A stretch of 64,000 nucleotides of DNA from the NCBI GenBank assembly GCA_037954325.1, contig JBBMNZ010000027.1, forward strand, positions 11,475,001-11,539,000, given 5' to 3'. Below, piece by piece: positions 1-10,955 of the stretch. This DNA comes from Fistularia commersonii (lineage: Eukaryota; Chordata; Actinopteri; Syngnathiformes; Fistulariidae). Each line of letters begins with the position of its first letter. The first letter of the stretch is position 1. The notes under the pieces are model-generated. The model made no database searches. It worked only from the letters and a program-made list of their open reading frames with translations, and had not been told where the DNA came from. Made by a program: the position numbers and the translations under genes.

Positions 1-1212
1 CACATCCGCGCGTGATCATTTTCTATTAGCTCTCTGGGACGTCGGTACCGACCGCAAAGGGAGCGCTCGTTTTCCCCCCGACTATCAGTAAGTCGTGCAG
101 CCGCCTCACCGCATTGTCTTTTTTTCCAACCCCCCCTCCAACCAAAAAAAAAAAAAAAAAAAAAAAAATCTTGTTTCCATATTAAAAAAGAAAAGCTTAA
201 CGGGCAGCCGTCTCTGCAACAAGTGCGGTTGAATACTTGTGGTCCTTTAAGTAACTTTATTTTTTTCACCCGGCCGCATCGCGAGCTCTAGTCGTGAAAC
301 GCGTAATTATGAAAAGGCCGTAAACCGCTTGCAGTAATTAAAATCCCTCGGGTCCACGAAGGAGAAGAAGTAGAAAAAGAAGAAGTGTACGGGGGAATAA
401 AGAGAGCGTCATACTAATTCCTTCCACTCCCACGCCTCGCTGCAGATGAGCGAAAGCTGTAGCTCGATGGCTAATTACAAACTTGCTTGAGAATGCGGCG
501 GGAGAAAAAAAAAAAAGCAAACGTATATTTACGTGACTTCAACATGCTTGCGCAGTCAGTAAACGGTAGGTAAATAATGAAATCGTTTCGGGGTGTGTTC
601 CTGAAAGCGTCAGACGCGCCGGCGTACTTTCCGGGCCTGCGAGACGAACCGGGACGAGGTAACCGCGATGACCGCCGCGGCGATAGCGGCCGCGAGGTCA
701 CGGCGCGCCACGCCAAACCGGCCGATTGGGGGGAAGAATCCATAATCCTACGGGCGAAAAAAAAACACACGGCCTGAACTCGGCGCGCATGCAGCCGGCG
801 TGGGGGACCACACAGACATGTTTTAGATAAAGACAGACAAATTAGATGACAGCGTTTTGGGCTAACCACTGGGCTCGCGCTAATTAAAGGCTGGCTGCTG
901 ATGAAAGAGACAGATGACAGCTCCTTATTTGTTTTCTCCTCCAGCGCCCCGAAACCGGGTAAACACGGCGACGGCAGAAAGAAGGCGGTGCGCACAAAAG
1001 AGGCAACACAAACGGGGGGAGGACACGATTTGTGGGATGAGCGTTCCGCCCGCTGCACACAGGTGTTTCGCCCACCGCGGCGAGGGCGGGGGGGCCAATC
1101 CCTGAGGTAAAGAGAAACAAGGGCACAGCCAGCAAAACTTTTGGCTGGTAACTCATGCCAAGAAAAACAGACTGAGCTACCCTTGTCTGCTCCTCTCACT
1201 AAACAGGTCTGC

Positions 1213-1214
<2 letters not shown>

Positions 1215-1254
<40 letters not shown>
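1215..1254. repeat. (TG)n microsatellite
   Basis: About 20 uninterrupted TG units. Confidence 0.98.
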
Positions 1255-1255
<1 letters not shown>

Positions 1256-1484
1256 ATGATATGTGGGACTACAGACCAGGATCTGAATAACCCGTCACCT
1301 CTGCTTGCAACGTTCGTCACACATGTCACACCCGAGCTGACCTTCTGACAATTTTTTTTTTTGATACTTGCCCAAACTCCGCCACCGCCTTCACTAATTA
1401 AAAAAAAAAAAAAACACCTTTCAGCTTTTTCATGCCCTACCTCTGTTGTCTATTTTATTAGCATCCTGCTTAGTTTTGTTCAAA

Positions 1485-1640
1485 AGAATAAGAATAACAA
1501 CAACTTTATTTATCCCGAAGGAAATTGTTGTGCCAGAGTTTCAAGTAAAAACATAACAATAATAAATAATAGTAGGAAGGAGGGAGAATAATAAATACAA
1601 ATAAAACTATAAGTGTCAAAGTCAAGGCTATAAAGTGTTT
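1485..1640 (-). mobile_element. LINE 3' end (family C)
   Basis: The segment reads AACTTTATTTATCCCGAAGG, AAATTGTTGTGCCAGAGTTT, then an A-rich stretch with TAGTAGGAAGGAGGGAGAAT and AGTGTCAA...AAGGCTATAAAGTG. Inverted, this is an AATAAAGTTGTTCTTA 3' tail. The same block occurs at 6522-6670, 16494-16700 and, in the opposite orientation, 36815-36995. Confidence 0.7.
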
Positions 1641-1689
1641 TAAGGTCTTAAAAAGTACAAATATTCCCTTCTATTTATTTTGTTAGTGC

Positions 1690-1995
1690 TATTGTATCTA
1701 ACAATAATAATAATTTACTCATTATTATTATTATTTTATGTCCCTGTCCCTGTTGTTGTTGATTTGTTTATCCATTTTCAACCTTACTTTTTTTTTTTCC
1801 AATTCTGCCGTCCATTCTTATCCTTGATGTTGTTGTTGTGGTTCTCTCCGCTGTCTATTTATTTCTTGATGTCTTTTGCTATCTCCGAATCGTCCCTCTA
1901 TTTATGTTTATACTCATACTTATAAACTGTTACGCTGCTGTGACAAAAAGAATTTCCCCTATGGGGATCAACAAAGTTTATCTTATCTTATCCTA
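1690..1995 (+). mobile_element. LINE 3' end (family A)
   Basis: The GT-rich 3' UTR-like sequence ends GCTGCTGTGACAAAAAG, AATTTCCCCTATGGGGATCA and then a (TCTTA)n tail. It is clearly related to 56140-56402, sharing the CTGTCTATTTATTTCTTGAT-type and TGTTACGCTGCTGTGACAAA blocks. L2/CR1-like by 3' end style; no coding part is present. Confidence 0.7.
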
Positions 1996-4239
1996 AACCC
2001 GGTCAGGGTCTGCACGCACGGGAGAAAGTCCCACCGACACGCTGTCGGCATCCTCCGCTTTCAGGGACGCCTCTCCATCACCTCCCGGCTGACAGCTGAA
2101 TGGCGGACGGCTAAGCTGCACGCCCACGCGGACCCGGGCCCAGCAAACCATTGAGTGTGTAAAGACAATGCGGGGCATTATAACACTCCCTGCAGTATGG
2201 TGCCTCCATTTCAAAGCCTTTAAGGAAGTCATTGGCCGCATTAGACAAGGTTTAGTGTGTCCATCTTTATTGCGGACACAACGCCGGCGAACTCGCCAAC
2301 TCCCATCTGGGACAGGGGACTCCCATTGTCTCCCGAGTCTTTGTCCCACCCCGGCGCAGGAATGGGGGCACTTCTGAATGGACAAACACAAAAGCAATGT
2401 CACCCCTCTTGGAATGGAGCGGTGGCCAATGAAGGTCGCTCTCCTCTTTTTAGCCGCGGCTCTATGCCTCCCCCATGGGGGTGACGGCGACGACGGCGGC
2501 GGCGGCGGCAGACAACGCCGGTGCGGTTAACTCCGCGACGTGACTTATCGGGGAAGGGGGGGGGGGGGGCTGCCCTCCCGCCCTCTAGCCTCCGATGACC
2601 CCCCGGTTTTGATGACAGGCCGGGCCTTTACCCCGTCCAGGTGAGGACAAGCGAGGGAAACAATGACAGGAAACATAAAGCTGATGGAGGCCGGCGCGCG
2701 GCCCCCGCCGGGGTCACGGGGTCACGGGGTCGAGATGGACAGCTGAGTGATGAGTGCAGCTGTGAACATGTGGACCTCCTTCTATGTGCCTCCGTCACGT
2801 CAGCCGATGACAACTCCCGCAACAATAAAGATCTCACTAGCTCCGAGGAACTTTAAAAAGTAATTAGGCGATGTGATTTTACGCGTAAATGCAGGGATCG
2901 ACGCCGTATCGCTAGCCGTACGAATATATGCAAACGCTGCGGTAAACTATTCGGAGAGGAACCCAGATGAATGATACTGAATTAAGCCGGTTTATTTATT
3001 AATTCAAGCCGGTTTATTCATTGAACGAGCCCATTTAGCAGCGAGGAGCGCGTCCAGCGCCGCCGCCCCGTCTTCATTCACACATCCTGTTATTTCGACG
3101 CCACCGACTGTTCCCGGTGCCAAAGGTCATCGGCCGCGGACTCTCCTCGCCCAGGGACGGGAGGACGGGGACGGCCGAGTCGGGCGCAAACCCTTCGGCT
3201 CGGTTCATAAACATCTCCGCCTGTCAGCCTCTTTTCTCCTACGCCGAGGTGAGTCGGGTTTGCACTCTGTTAATCTTTCACTGCGGGCCGGCTCTCTTTT
3301 AGACCGGCCCTCTGGAGAACATTGGAGGGGAATGAAATAGGGGTAGTAAAGGACGAGGCTGGATAAAAGAGCAGGAAGAAAAAGCTATAGAGTTGGCCAG
3401 ATGGGCACCTTCACAGTCCATTTATCAAACCCAATGTGGCCCTCCCCTCCCCTCCCCGCTGCTCTCATGTCCTAAACCCCCATGTAATTCTGTAATGATT
3501 TTCATTATCATATAATGACCTTACAAAGCCTACAGCAGTTTGCATGGTCAGTACAAAACTCGCAGCTGTTCCCTTCAGTGTTTGCTCGCCGGCTGTGACA
3601 AAGCTTTTTGTTTCGCCGTTGTTTTTTTTTTTTTTTGTTTTTTTTTTGTCGTCTGTCTGTCCATCGGAGGTGTGACCTCTATGAGGGTTAGCTAGAGGTC
3701 ACCTGAACCACTGGGTTCACAGGTAGCCGTCGTAGCAAGGTGACTTTTCTTCTATAGGACGGCTCCCTTTCCGAATGCATTTTTGTGCCGTCCGGTGACG
3801 CCGTGGGTTATGCATTTTACCCGCGCGCTCCTCCGGCGGTTGGTTCGCCCACCGGCACTGAAGATCCATCTACTCCCGGGGTACGCCGCAGGGACGCATC
3901 GATCAAGGAATTTACCACGTGCACCGGGAAAACCCAGTTACCGGGAAAAGCTCATAAGAATAAAAAAGGAAAAAAAAAAAAAAAAAGCTCTCATAACTTT
4001 AGTGGCTCGGAGTGGGTGAACGCTAGCGCGGCGAGCCGGAGCATCACTCACTTTCAGTGCCTATGAGTCACTTGCGAAGAACCACTGGTCACCGGGTGCG
4101 ATTCCTCTTTTTTTTTTATTTTTTTTATTTTATTCGTATATTTCTCCCCCTTCTTGCTCGTGCTTAAAATGCCCCGAAAGCAGAAAGTGGCAGAATGGCA
4201 GGCCCCTGCGTTTCAGCGCAGCTTTAACTGGTGTTTAAG

Positions 4240-4430
4240 AAACAAAAGTCAGCAAGAAACTTAATCAATCACTGCTGGTTGTTTATGTTTATGTGCCTGG
4301 AGCGGGAGTCATCAATCATGTGTTTCTGCAGCCTTTTGTGCCGAATGGAAACCATGGAAACAAGAGGCTGTATTATGATAAAAGCCTGCCTGTTGCATAT
4401 TGTGTGGAAACATAATTAGGGTGGCCGATA
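4240..4430. promoter_or_regulatory. Candidate conserved noncoding element in intron 8
   Basis: Unique, non-repetitive sequence of balanced composition with closely spaced factor-like sites: CTTAATCAATCACTG, TGTTTATGTTTATGTG (forkhead-like), ATCAATCATG and ACATAATTAGG (homeobox-like). Vertebrate FTO introns hold long-range IRX3/IRX5 enhancers, which makes such DNA plausible here. Conservation cannot be judged from one sequence. Confidence 0.3.
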
Positions 4431-4861
4431 TATATTTATATATATATATATATGAATGAAAAAAAAAAAGCTCCTAAATGAATCAGCAAATTAATTTCAA
4501 ATGTCCTTTTGTGGCGTGTGCTTTTATGAAAATACATGAAAGTTTGAATCCGTGTGATTAAATAACCAACCCACACACACACACACACACACACACCTGC
4601 ATGAAATATAAACTTTTTTTTTTTTCCCCCCCCTCCTCATCAGTCACAAATCTGCAAGCGGTACCAGCGCCTCTCACTTAACATTGTACCTGGGCCCGTG
4701 TTTAGCTTTGTGTAAATGCTATCTGTTGACAGCCACTTGAAAGGATGACCCCTGACTTTTCCCCAAAGTGGGGGCCGTCGGGTCGCGAGGCGGATATTTA
4801 ACGTGCGCGAAGGGGAGAGGAGATATCGAGAGCAGCTGGAGTTCAAACGCATTGGCGGCGG

Positions 4862-5200
4862 GGTTGAGAGGGGAGGGAGTGGAAGGGGGGGGGTGGACTG
4901 GGGGGGGGGGTCACCCTCCTTGAAAACTAATCTAATCGGTCTTTCATTCCCCGATAGAGTAAACGTCTGTCTGCTCCCCCTTCCAGCCAGCTGCTGACAA
5001 GGACGGAGCATTTCCTGTCCTGGACTATGATACGCAATGTCAAGATGCGAGGGCACGTGAAGCTCGCCAGTTCCGGGGGACAGATACGGTTTTGGGGGTG
5101 CATTGTGGGTGGTACGGGGGGGGGATCTGCGGATGACGGAGGGGTGGATGCTTTGTGGGGGGGGAGCGATGCTTGTTTGTCTGGGGTGGGGGTGGGGGGG
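4862..5200 (+). repeat. G-rich stretch with G-quadruplex potential
   Basis: The plus strand has several G runs of 6 to 10 separated by short gaps (4866-4912), and more at 5118-5127, 5157-5165 and 5184-5199. Many arrangements of four G tracts are possible. On the fto transcript strand this is C-rich. No gene is seen here. Confidence 0.6.
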
Positions 5201-6336
5201 CGAAATGGTTTCTAGCTTTCAGCACCTGTAGCCGGAATGCACAATCAGAGCCGCCTCGGCGCTTCAGAGTGGCGTGGCGGCGGGGCGTCGACACGCCAAA
5301 GGCTAAGGTGTGTGGAAAAAGCTTGTTTACAAGGCTCATCTGGACGGGGCGGCGGCGGGACGGGGTCAACCAGAGGGGGACGCCGCAAAATCGACGGGCA
5401 CCGGCGGGATACCAGGGAAAGAACTCTGGAAGGAGTTAACATTTATACATTTCAGTCTCGTTTATGGATTCCGCCCGAGGCACTTCTGCTCGGGATCATC
5501 TGGACCGTGTCTGTTGGAAGTGTGTGTTTACGTGTGTGTGTGTGTGTGTCAATGTGACACAGAGGTCAAATGTGTTGAGAGAGACAATAAGCAGGGAATC
5601 ACATGTGACCGTGGTTGTAGTTTATACATACATGCTAATGTTAAGGGCTGAGTGACGGAGAGAAGGAACAGCTAAAACAACACAGATGTGTGTTGGATTG
5701 TGTGTGAGTGTGTGTGTGTGTGGTGTGTGAGGCCTTCCTTTATCTGAATGAAAGCCCGCTGTCCTAATCCCCCCGTGCTCCCCGCGCTTATCTGGAAGGA
5801 AGGAAGTGAGCGGCGCTATCCGAGACGCACGTGTCGTTGTGATAGCCGTGATGGCCGCCAGGCCCGCAGCCACCCACGTCATCCCGGGCGCACAGAATTC
5901 ACATCCGTCCCCTCGCGGGGGCCGAATATCGCCGACACGCTCAAAAAAACCCACCGTTTTGTGTCATTCCTCTATGAATGACCTCGCAGTGACCTCGTAA
6001 ACACGTCTTCAATTAACAATCAAATCATTGAATTCAATAAAACAGACGGATCGATTATAAGGACGTTTCCAAACCTGAACTAGCACTCGGATATGTTTTC
6101 AGTGAAAATGTTCAAAACCAAGATATTTCCGATTAAAGAAAAAAAAAATGCTGAAATAGCTCAATTTCAAGAGGCTTTTTTTTTTTTTTTAATAATCTTT
6201 TTATGTGCGCGGAGAGGACGCCGTTTGGATTTTTCAAGGCTGAATCGGACGCCGGCCTTTCTCCGCACCCGTCTCGCTTGTCTGTCAGAGATTGTTTATC
6301 CGACGTCCGAGCGAAGCCGGCGGTACGACGTGTTAC

Positions 6337-6461
6337 CTGTCTCTCCACGTCTGCCTCTGCTGGTGTCTGTCCGTCAAGGCGGAGAGCAGGGTCTCCGCCA
6401 TGTCTCTCCTGCCCTCTCCCGTCTGGCCCTCCTCCTCCACCTTGGCCAAGAACAGCATGGT
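6337..6461 (-). CDS. fto: FTO coding exon 8 (C-terminal helical domain)
   Basis: This 125-bp exon encodes TMLFLAKVEEEGQTGEG, then RRDMAETLLSALTDRHQQRQ and TWRDR. It starts after TTTTCCAG and ends two bases into a codon before GTAACA. From the shared QLE motif in exon 7 to the EG in this exon, the fish and human chains have the same number of residues. The end corresponds to human REWHAR just before CQSR. It lies 21.5 kb from exon 7. The exon completing the protein (the CQSRIAR region) was not found between 1 and 6336, so it should lie further left. Confidence 0.92.
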
Positions 6462-6521
6462 CTGGAAAAACAACAAACACAAAAAGAAAAAAGGTTAATC
6501 GACCACAATATTGAACATGTA

Positions 6522-6675
6522 TAATAAGAATAAGAATAAGAACAACTTTATTTATCCCGGAGGAAATTGTTGTGCCGGAGTTACAAGTAAAACATAATAA
6601 TAGATAATAGTAGGAAGGAGGGAGAATAAGAAATACAAATAAAAATATAAAGTGTCAAGGCTATAAAGTGTATTT
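6522..6675 (-). mobile_element. LINE 3' end (family C)
   Basis: A copy of the block at 1485-1640, starting AATAAGAATAAGAATAAGAA then CAACTTTATTTATCCCGGAG. It is followed directly by SINE-like and further LINE pieces, forming a repeat cluster up to about 7140. Confidence 0.7.
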
Positions 6676-6817
6676 AAAGCACGGGAGCAGAGCGGTTAGC
6701 GCTTCCGCTTCTCGGCAAGAAAGTCAAAGTCAGCTTCATCGTCAATTTCTCCGCACGTACCGGACGTACAGAACAGGAAATGAACAAAATAATAATAATA
6801 TTAGAGTGCTAATTAGG

Positions 6818-7026
6818 ATAGCATGGTGGCGCAGCGGTTAGCGCTTTGTCCTCACAGCACGGAGGACCGTTCTGTGTGGAGTTTGCATGTTCTCCCCGTG
6901 TCTGCGTGGGTTTCCTTCCACAGGCAGCAGGGAATAAATTGGGAAAATATTGGGAAAATTGTCCCAAATTTGTTGACAGCTGGGATCCAGCATCCCACCC
7001 CCAGGATAGGCGGCAGAAGATGGATG
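6818..7026 (+). mobile_element. tRNA-type SINE-like repeat
   Basis: It opens GCATGGTGGCGCAGCGGTTA, which resembles a tRNA-derived box A, continues with TTTGCATGTTCTCCCCGTGT and TGCGTGGGTTTCC, and ends GACAGCTGGGATCCAGCATC and GGCAGAAGATGGATGG. Related copies lie at 32498, 43985 and, partly, 36400. The middle is deleted here. Confidence 0.65.
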
Positions 7027-7329
7027 GAGTGCTAACTAGCAATGAGCACCTAGCTAATCAGTTCACTGTTACATTAAACAGTAAACGTTAAACGATGAGA
7101 TATGACGTATAAGATACTACTATTATTTGATATTTTAGATATTTGACAGCATAAGGGAGTAGCAGGAATCCTGGTTGGATTCCTACCAGAAGCCTTTCAG
7201 TGTGAAGTCTCTATGTTCTCCCAAAACAATCCAAAAATATGAATTAGACTCTACATTGTCCAAGGGTTGCATGTCTCCCTATGAGGTGTGAATGACAGAG
7301 TGAATGGTTGTGCGTCTGCATATGAATTG

Positions 7330-7950
7330 AACGGACTTGAATTTCACTTGAAGATGTTTCGCACCTCATCTGAGAGGCTTCCCCAGTTCTAATGACCTGT
7401 GAGGAGTTTCCGCCAGGGTTTTGGGCGGGTCTAGGTTATGGTGGCTTGTTACGTAATGATAGTCAGAAACTAGGTCTCAGGGGGTTGTTATGCTAACAGG
7501 TAATTCCATAAAAGGTGCTCTTTTTGTCCCCCAACGAACGACACCGCCATTAACGTAACAACACCCTTGGAAGCCTCTCAGACGAGGGGCTGAAACGTCT
7601 TCAGGTGAAGAAAATTCAAGTCCACTGACCAAGACCGGGAGATTTCGACAAGAATTCAACATGACCTGGATGACGGAACCTCCACAGATAAGGAGTTCGT
7701 TGGCAGGTCCATGCAGATCTTTCATTGGTGGTTATGTTTTGGGGATTTTTGCAACCCGATTTTCGGAAGCTCATTATAGTGGAATCAGAGAAAGAGAGGG
7801 CGATCCTAGCATTTTTTTACTTATATTTGGAAACTCCCCACAGGTCATTAGAACTTAAGAAGCCTCTCGGTTGAGGGCTGAAACGTCTTCAAGTGAAGAA
7901 ATTCAAGTCCAGTTGCCAAGACAAGAAGATTTCCACAAGAATACAACATT
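7330..7950. mobile_element. Penelope-like retroelement remnants with hammerhead-ribozyme relics
   Basis: A signature block occurs three times: plus strand at about 7568-7660 and 7860-7950, and minus strand at about 7330-7392. Each has AAGCCTCTC, a short hairpin and then GAAAC(G/A)TCTTC, followed in the plus copies by GAAATTCAAGTCCA-like sequence. In intact fish copies this block reads as a minimal hammerhead ribozyme (CUGAUGA, stem II, GAAAC, GUC), a motif known from terminal repeats of Penelope-like elements. Here the CUGAUGA half is decayed in all three copies, so they are relics. No reverse transcriptase or GIY-YIG coding sequence was seen. Confidence 0.6.
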
Positions 7951-8035
7951 GGACACTTTCATGAAAAAGCTTATTGGATAAATGGTCACTTATAGAGCAG
8001 TTCCAAATTGCTTTACACTGCAAAACATTCACCCC

Positions 8036-8068
<33 letters not shown>

Positions 8069-8474
8069 CGGCGGCAGAGGGGCCATGGAAACCAGACCAG
8101 GATCAGGCCAGGCGTCTTCCCCTGAGGACACCTCCACCTCCAGACAGGAGGAGCCGCGGATCGAACCGCCAACCCCCCGTCGGTAAAAAGTCGTGTTTTT
8201 CCGTCATAAAATTCGGCGCCTTCAGTTATGGGCGTCTGTAGAGTCATCCCAATAATCTGACGTCGCTTCTTTGACAAAAAATGAAATCAGTCACCGGCGA
8301 GGTGAGAAAAGTGGCCCGGTGCGAAGAAAAGCGGATTACCTTTACACGAGTCCCACATCTCTGGCAGGTGTTGGACGCTCGGATCACCTTCAGCCGCCAC
8401 TTACGAACGAGCTCGTCGGCGGCGGCGGTTGAGGTATTAGGGCTTATCGTTTTCTTTAAGTAGCTGTTAAAACG

Positions 8475-8586
8475 ATGGCGGCCGATTTCGTCAAAACCGT
8501 CCGACTCTTGAACGCGGCGAGACGAATTCGTGAAGCCACTCCGGGCTTGAGACTGAAACACGGCATCCCCGGGACAGCGACGCACG
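8475..8586 (+). CDS. Candidate first coding exon of an unknown antisense gene
   Basis: An ATG in good context (AACGATGG) opens 37 codons plus one base, starting MAADFVKTVRLLNAARRIRE, and runs straight into a consensus donor (CACG|GTAAGT). The surroundings are CpG-rich, with a GGC repeat just upstream. The peptide begins with an Arg-rich, acid-poor amphipathic segment resembling a mitochondrial presequence. I do not recognise the protein. The exon lies inside FTO intron 7 on the opposite strand. It could also be a chance open frame in CpG-rich DNA or a noncoding first exon. Confidence 0.3.
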
Positions 8587-8689
8587 GTAAGTCTAGTATA
8601 AAGTCAGTTTCACATCAGAGGACGTGCAAATTACACCCAATATTAGAGTGTGAGTCAATTAATCACGTCCTGCATAGCACTGTGTAATG

Positions 8690-8870
8690 TGTGAGTATCC
8701 CCTGTTGAACATGAATTACAGGCCGGCTTAAAGTGTGACGTGGCACATCAGTGCTAATCTGAGACATCCTGGCAAACCTTCGCCTGGAGTTCTCGGCAGC
8801 CTCTAAGCCGGCTGAGGAGGGAGTCAAATGAAAAAGGATCTGGCAGTCCAAATTAAATGCAGCGCTGTCA
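8690..8870. promoter_or_regulatory. Candidate conserved noncoding element in intron 7
   Basis: Unique sequence with GCCGGCTTAAAGTGTGACG, GTGCTAATCTGAGACATCC, AGTCAAATGAAAAAGG and AATTAAATGCAGCG, lacking simple repeats. It begins 100 bp after the candidate antisense exon, so it could alternatively belong to that transcript's intron. Confidence 0.25.
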
Positions 8871-9276
8871 GCCGCACTCAAATCCCCCCCCCCCCCCCCC
8901 CCCCTTCTTCTTCCCTCCCCTTCACAGACTCGCTCGCTCTTTGAATATCCTTTAAATGTCTCCCCCTCCTTCCGCCGAGCCTCTGAAATGTGATGGATCT
9001 GTAACTCTGACTGACTCTGACGCCTTGTTAAGAGCAGTCTCTTCCTGTCACATCCACCAGTCAAGCGCATTCATTTCTTCCTATTAGCAGTCACTTGCCT
9101 CCCCAGTCATCCAACCCTCTTTTCAAAAAAAAAAAAAAAATCCACAATGTAAAGGGAACCTTCATTTCTTTGCCTCTTGCCTTTTTTTTTTTTTTTTTTA
9201 ATCCCTTTTTGACAATCTACCTGTCTGTCTTAATTCAAGTGAAGAAAGGTGTGATTGTCTCCGTGTGTGTTTTCAG

Positions 9277-9446
9277 AGGCAGCGGAGTGTGATTTGCAGA
9301 CAGAGCGTCCTCCTCCTCGTCCCTGTGACCGATTACACCCGACTCGGAGCAGACGCCCGAATCCGCGGCGACCGTTTCGGAGGCGGGGCCGACCGGAAAC
9401 TGTATCTTTGGGTTTCGATCAACCCGCCGTTGCAGTCCTGGGATGA
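9277..9446 (+). CDS. Candidate second exon of the unknown antisense gene
   Basis: A TTTTCAG acceptor with a pyrimidine/TG-rich lead precedes a segment that, spliced to the 8475 exon in phase 1, reads 55 further codons to TGA. The joined product would be about 93 residues and very rich in Arg and Pro (DRLHPTRSRRPNPRRPFRRR). No domain was recognised. The composition may simply reflect CpG-rich noncoding DNA, so confidence is low. A CAG|GTGAGG donor-like site follows the stop. Confidence 0.15.
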
Positions 9447-9734
9447 GTGACAGGTGAGGAGAGTGCCAGCTAGTGCACCGGGAGTGTATCCCTATCAGCT
9501 CGGTGACGTGGTGTCACTGCGGCGTACCCGCGGCGCCGCCTCAGTCTTTAAGTCGCGACGTGGAGCGAGTGTTTCACGGCGGATCGCGAAGTTGCTCTTG
9601 TCCCGCCGACTCCAATCGGGTCCGCCAGACAATCGGATAAATTCCAAGTTTTCTTCCTCCATCTAATCCTTTTCTCTGAACCCTCCCCTCTCAAAGCCGC
9701 TATCTTCACCTCCTCTTCCCCTGCATCCAAACCT

Positions 9735-10815
9735 GCGGCCTAAACTTTAGCAACTTGCTAAAATCCTTGCTAAAGGAAAACATTATTAATCAAATTCAAC
9801 TGGGATAAATAAGGTGAGCGTTTCCTGGATTTCTGATCCTACCCTATGCTACCTCTTTAATGCCGTCTCCACAGCCTCCCCGCCATCTTGTCCACCTCTT
9901 GTACCCTTTCTTTCTTTTAAACTCCAGATTTTTGCTCAAATTTAGCAAGTTGCTAGAATCCTTGCTACAAAAAAAACACTGTTAATCAAATTCAACTGGG
10001 ATAAATGAGGTGAGCGTTTCCTGGATTTCTGATCCAACCCTATGCTACCTCCTCGATGCCGTCTCCAAAGCCTCCCCGCCATCTTGTCCACCTCTTGTAC
10101 CCTTTTTTTCTTTTAAAACGGCAGATTGTTGCTAAAATTTAGCAAGTTGCTAAAATCCTCGCTAAAAGAAAACATTATTAATCAAATTCAACTGGAATAA
10201 ATAAGGTGAGCGTTTCCTGGATTTCTGATCCTACCATATGCTACTACATCGATGCCGTCTCCACAGCCTCGCCGCCAACTTGTCCACTTCTTGTACCCTT
10301 TCTTTCTCTTAAAACTGCAGGTTGTTGCTAAAACCTAGCACTTCCTTAAAATCTTCGCTATAAGAAAACACTATTAATTAAATTCAACTGGGATAAATAA
10401 GGTGAGCGTTTCCTGGATTTCTGATCCTACCCAATGCTACTGCCTCATTGCCGTCTCCAAAGCCTCCCCGCCATCTTGTCCACCTATTGTACCCTTTCTT
10501 TCTTTTAAACTGCAGGTTTTTGCTAAAATGTAGTAAGTTGCTAAAATCCTCGCTAAAAGAAAACATTATTAATCATATTCAACTGGGATAAATAAGGTGA
10601 GCGTTTCCTGGATTTCTGATCCAACCCTCTGCTGGCTCCTGGACGGCCCTGTCTCCGCGGCCTCGCCGCCGTCCTGTCAAAGTATTGTAACCTTTCTTTC
10701 TTTTAAACTGCAGGTTGTTGCTAAAATCGTCTTCTAAAATTTAGTAACTTGCTAAAATCCTCGCTAGAACAAAACACTATTTATCAAATTCAACTGGGCT
10801 GAATAAGTCAAGCGA
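9735..10815 (+). repeat. Tandem array of about 195-bp units with exon-like cassettes
   Basis: Five near-complete units and a diverged sixth repeat with a period of 195-196 bp. The donor-like AATAAGGTGAGCG falls at 9814, 10010, 10206, 10402 and 10597. Most units also contain a pyrimidine tract ending in AG (TTTCTTTCTTTTAAACTGCAG-like, so written in part only), and 81-82 bases separate that AG from the next GTGAGCG. Every unit therefore looks like intron end, short exon, donor on the plus strand, antisense to fto. The cassettes contain stop codons near or at their ends, so a coding role is unlikely. A solitary unit lies at about 12985-13175. No known transposon family was recognised. Confidence 0.85.
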
Positions 10816-10955
10816 TCGCACCTTAAACCAGGTTAACACCGACTGCCGTCAGTGCCGATAACCTAGAGGGCGATGGTGAAAATTTGGCTTCAGCGGGTCG
10901 CACCTTGAAAGCCCTGTCGATAAATTTAGTCGAAAAGATGATACGCTCTTTTCTA

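Larger units (their letters stand above)
1..6336 (-). other. fto: FTO intron 8 (partial)
   Basis: No convincing coding exon was found on either strand. It contains two LINE 3'-end copies (about 1485-1640 and 1690-1995), a long TG microsatellite at 1215, a CA run at 4571-4598, a strongly G-rich plus-strand stretch at about 4860-5200, and AT-rich unique stretches that look enhancer-like (for example 3480-3550 and 4240-4430). The final FTO exon must lie left of this region. Confidence 0.7.

Noticed and set aside
471..1199. 242-codon minus-strand frame
   Set aside because: Composition is chance-like (Ser/Arg/Pro/Phe from CpG and A/T runs). No domain, and nothing matching the missing last FTO exon.
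1..6336. Search for the last FTO exon (CQSRIAR...-like)
   Set aside because: No minus-strand frame resembles the FTO C-terminus, so the exon is taken to lie outside the window.
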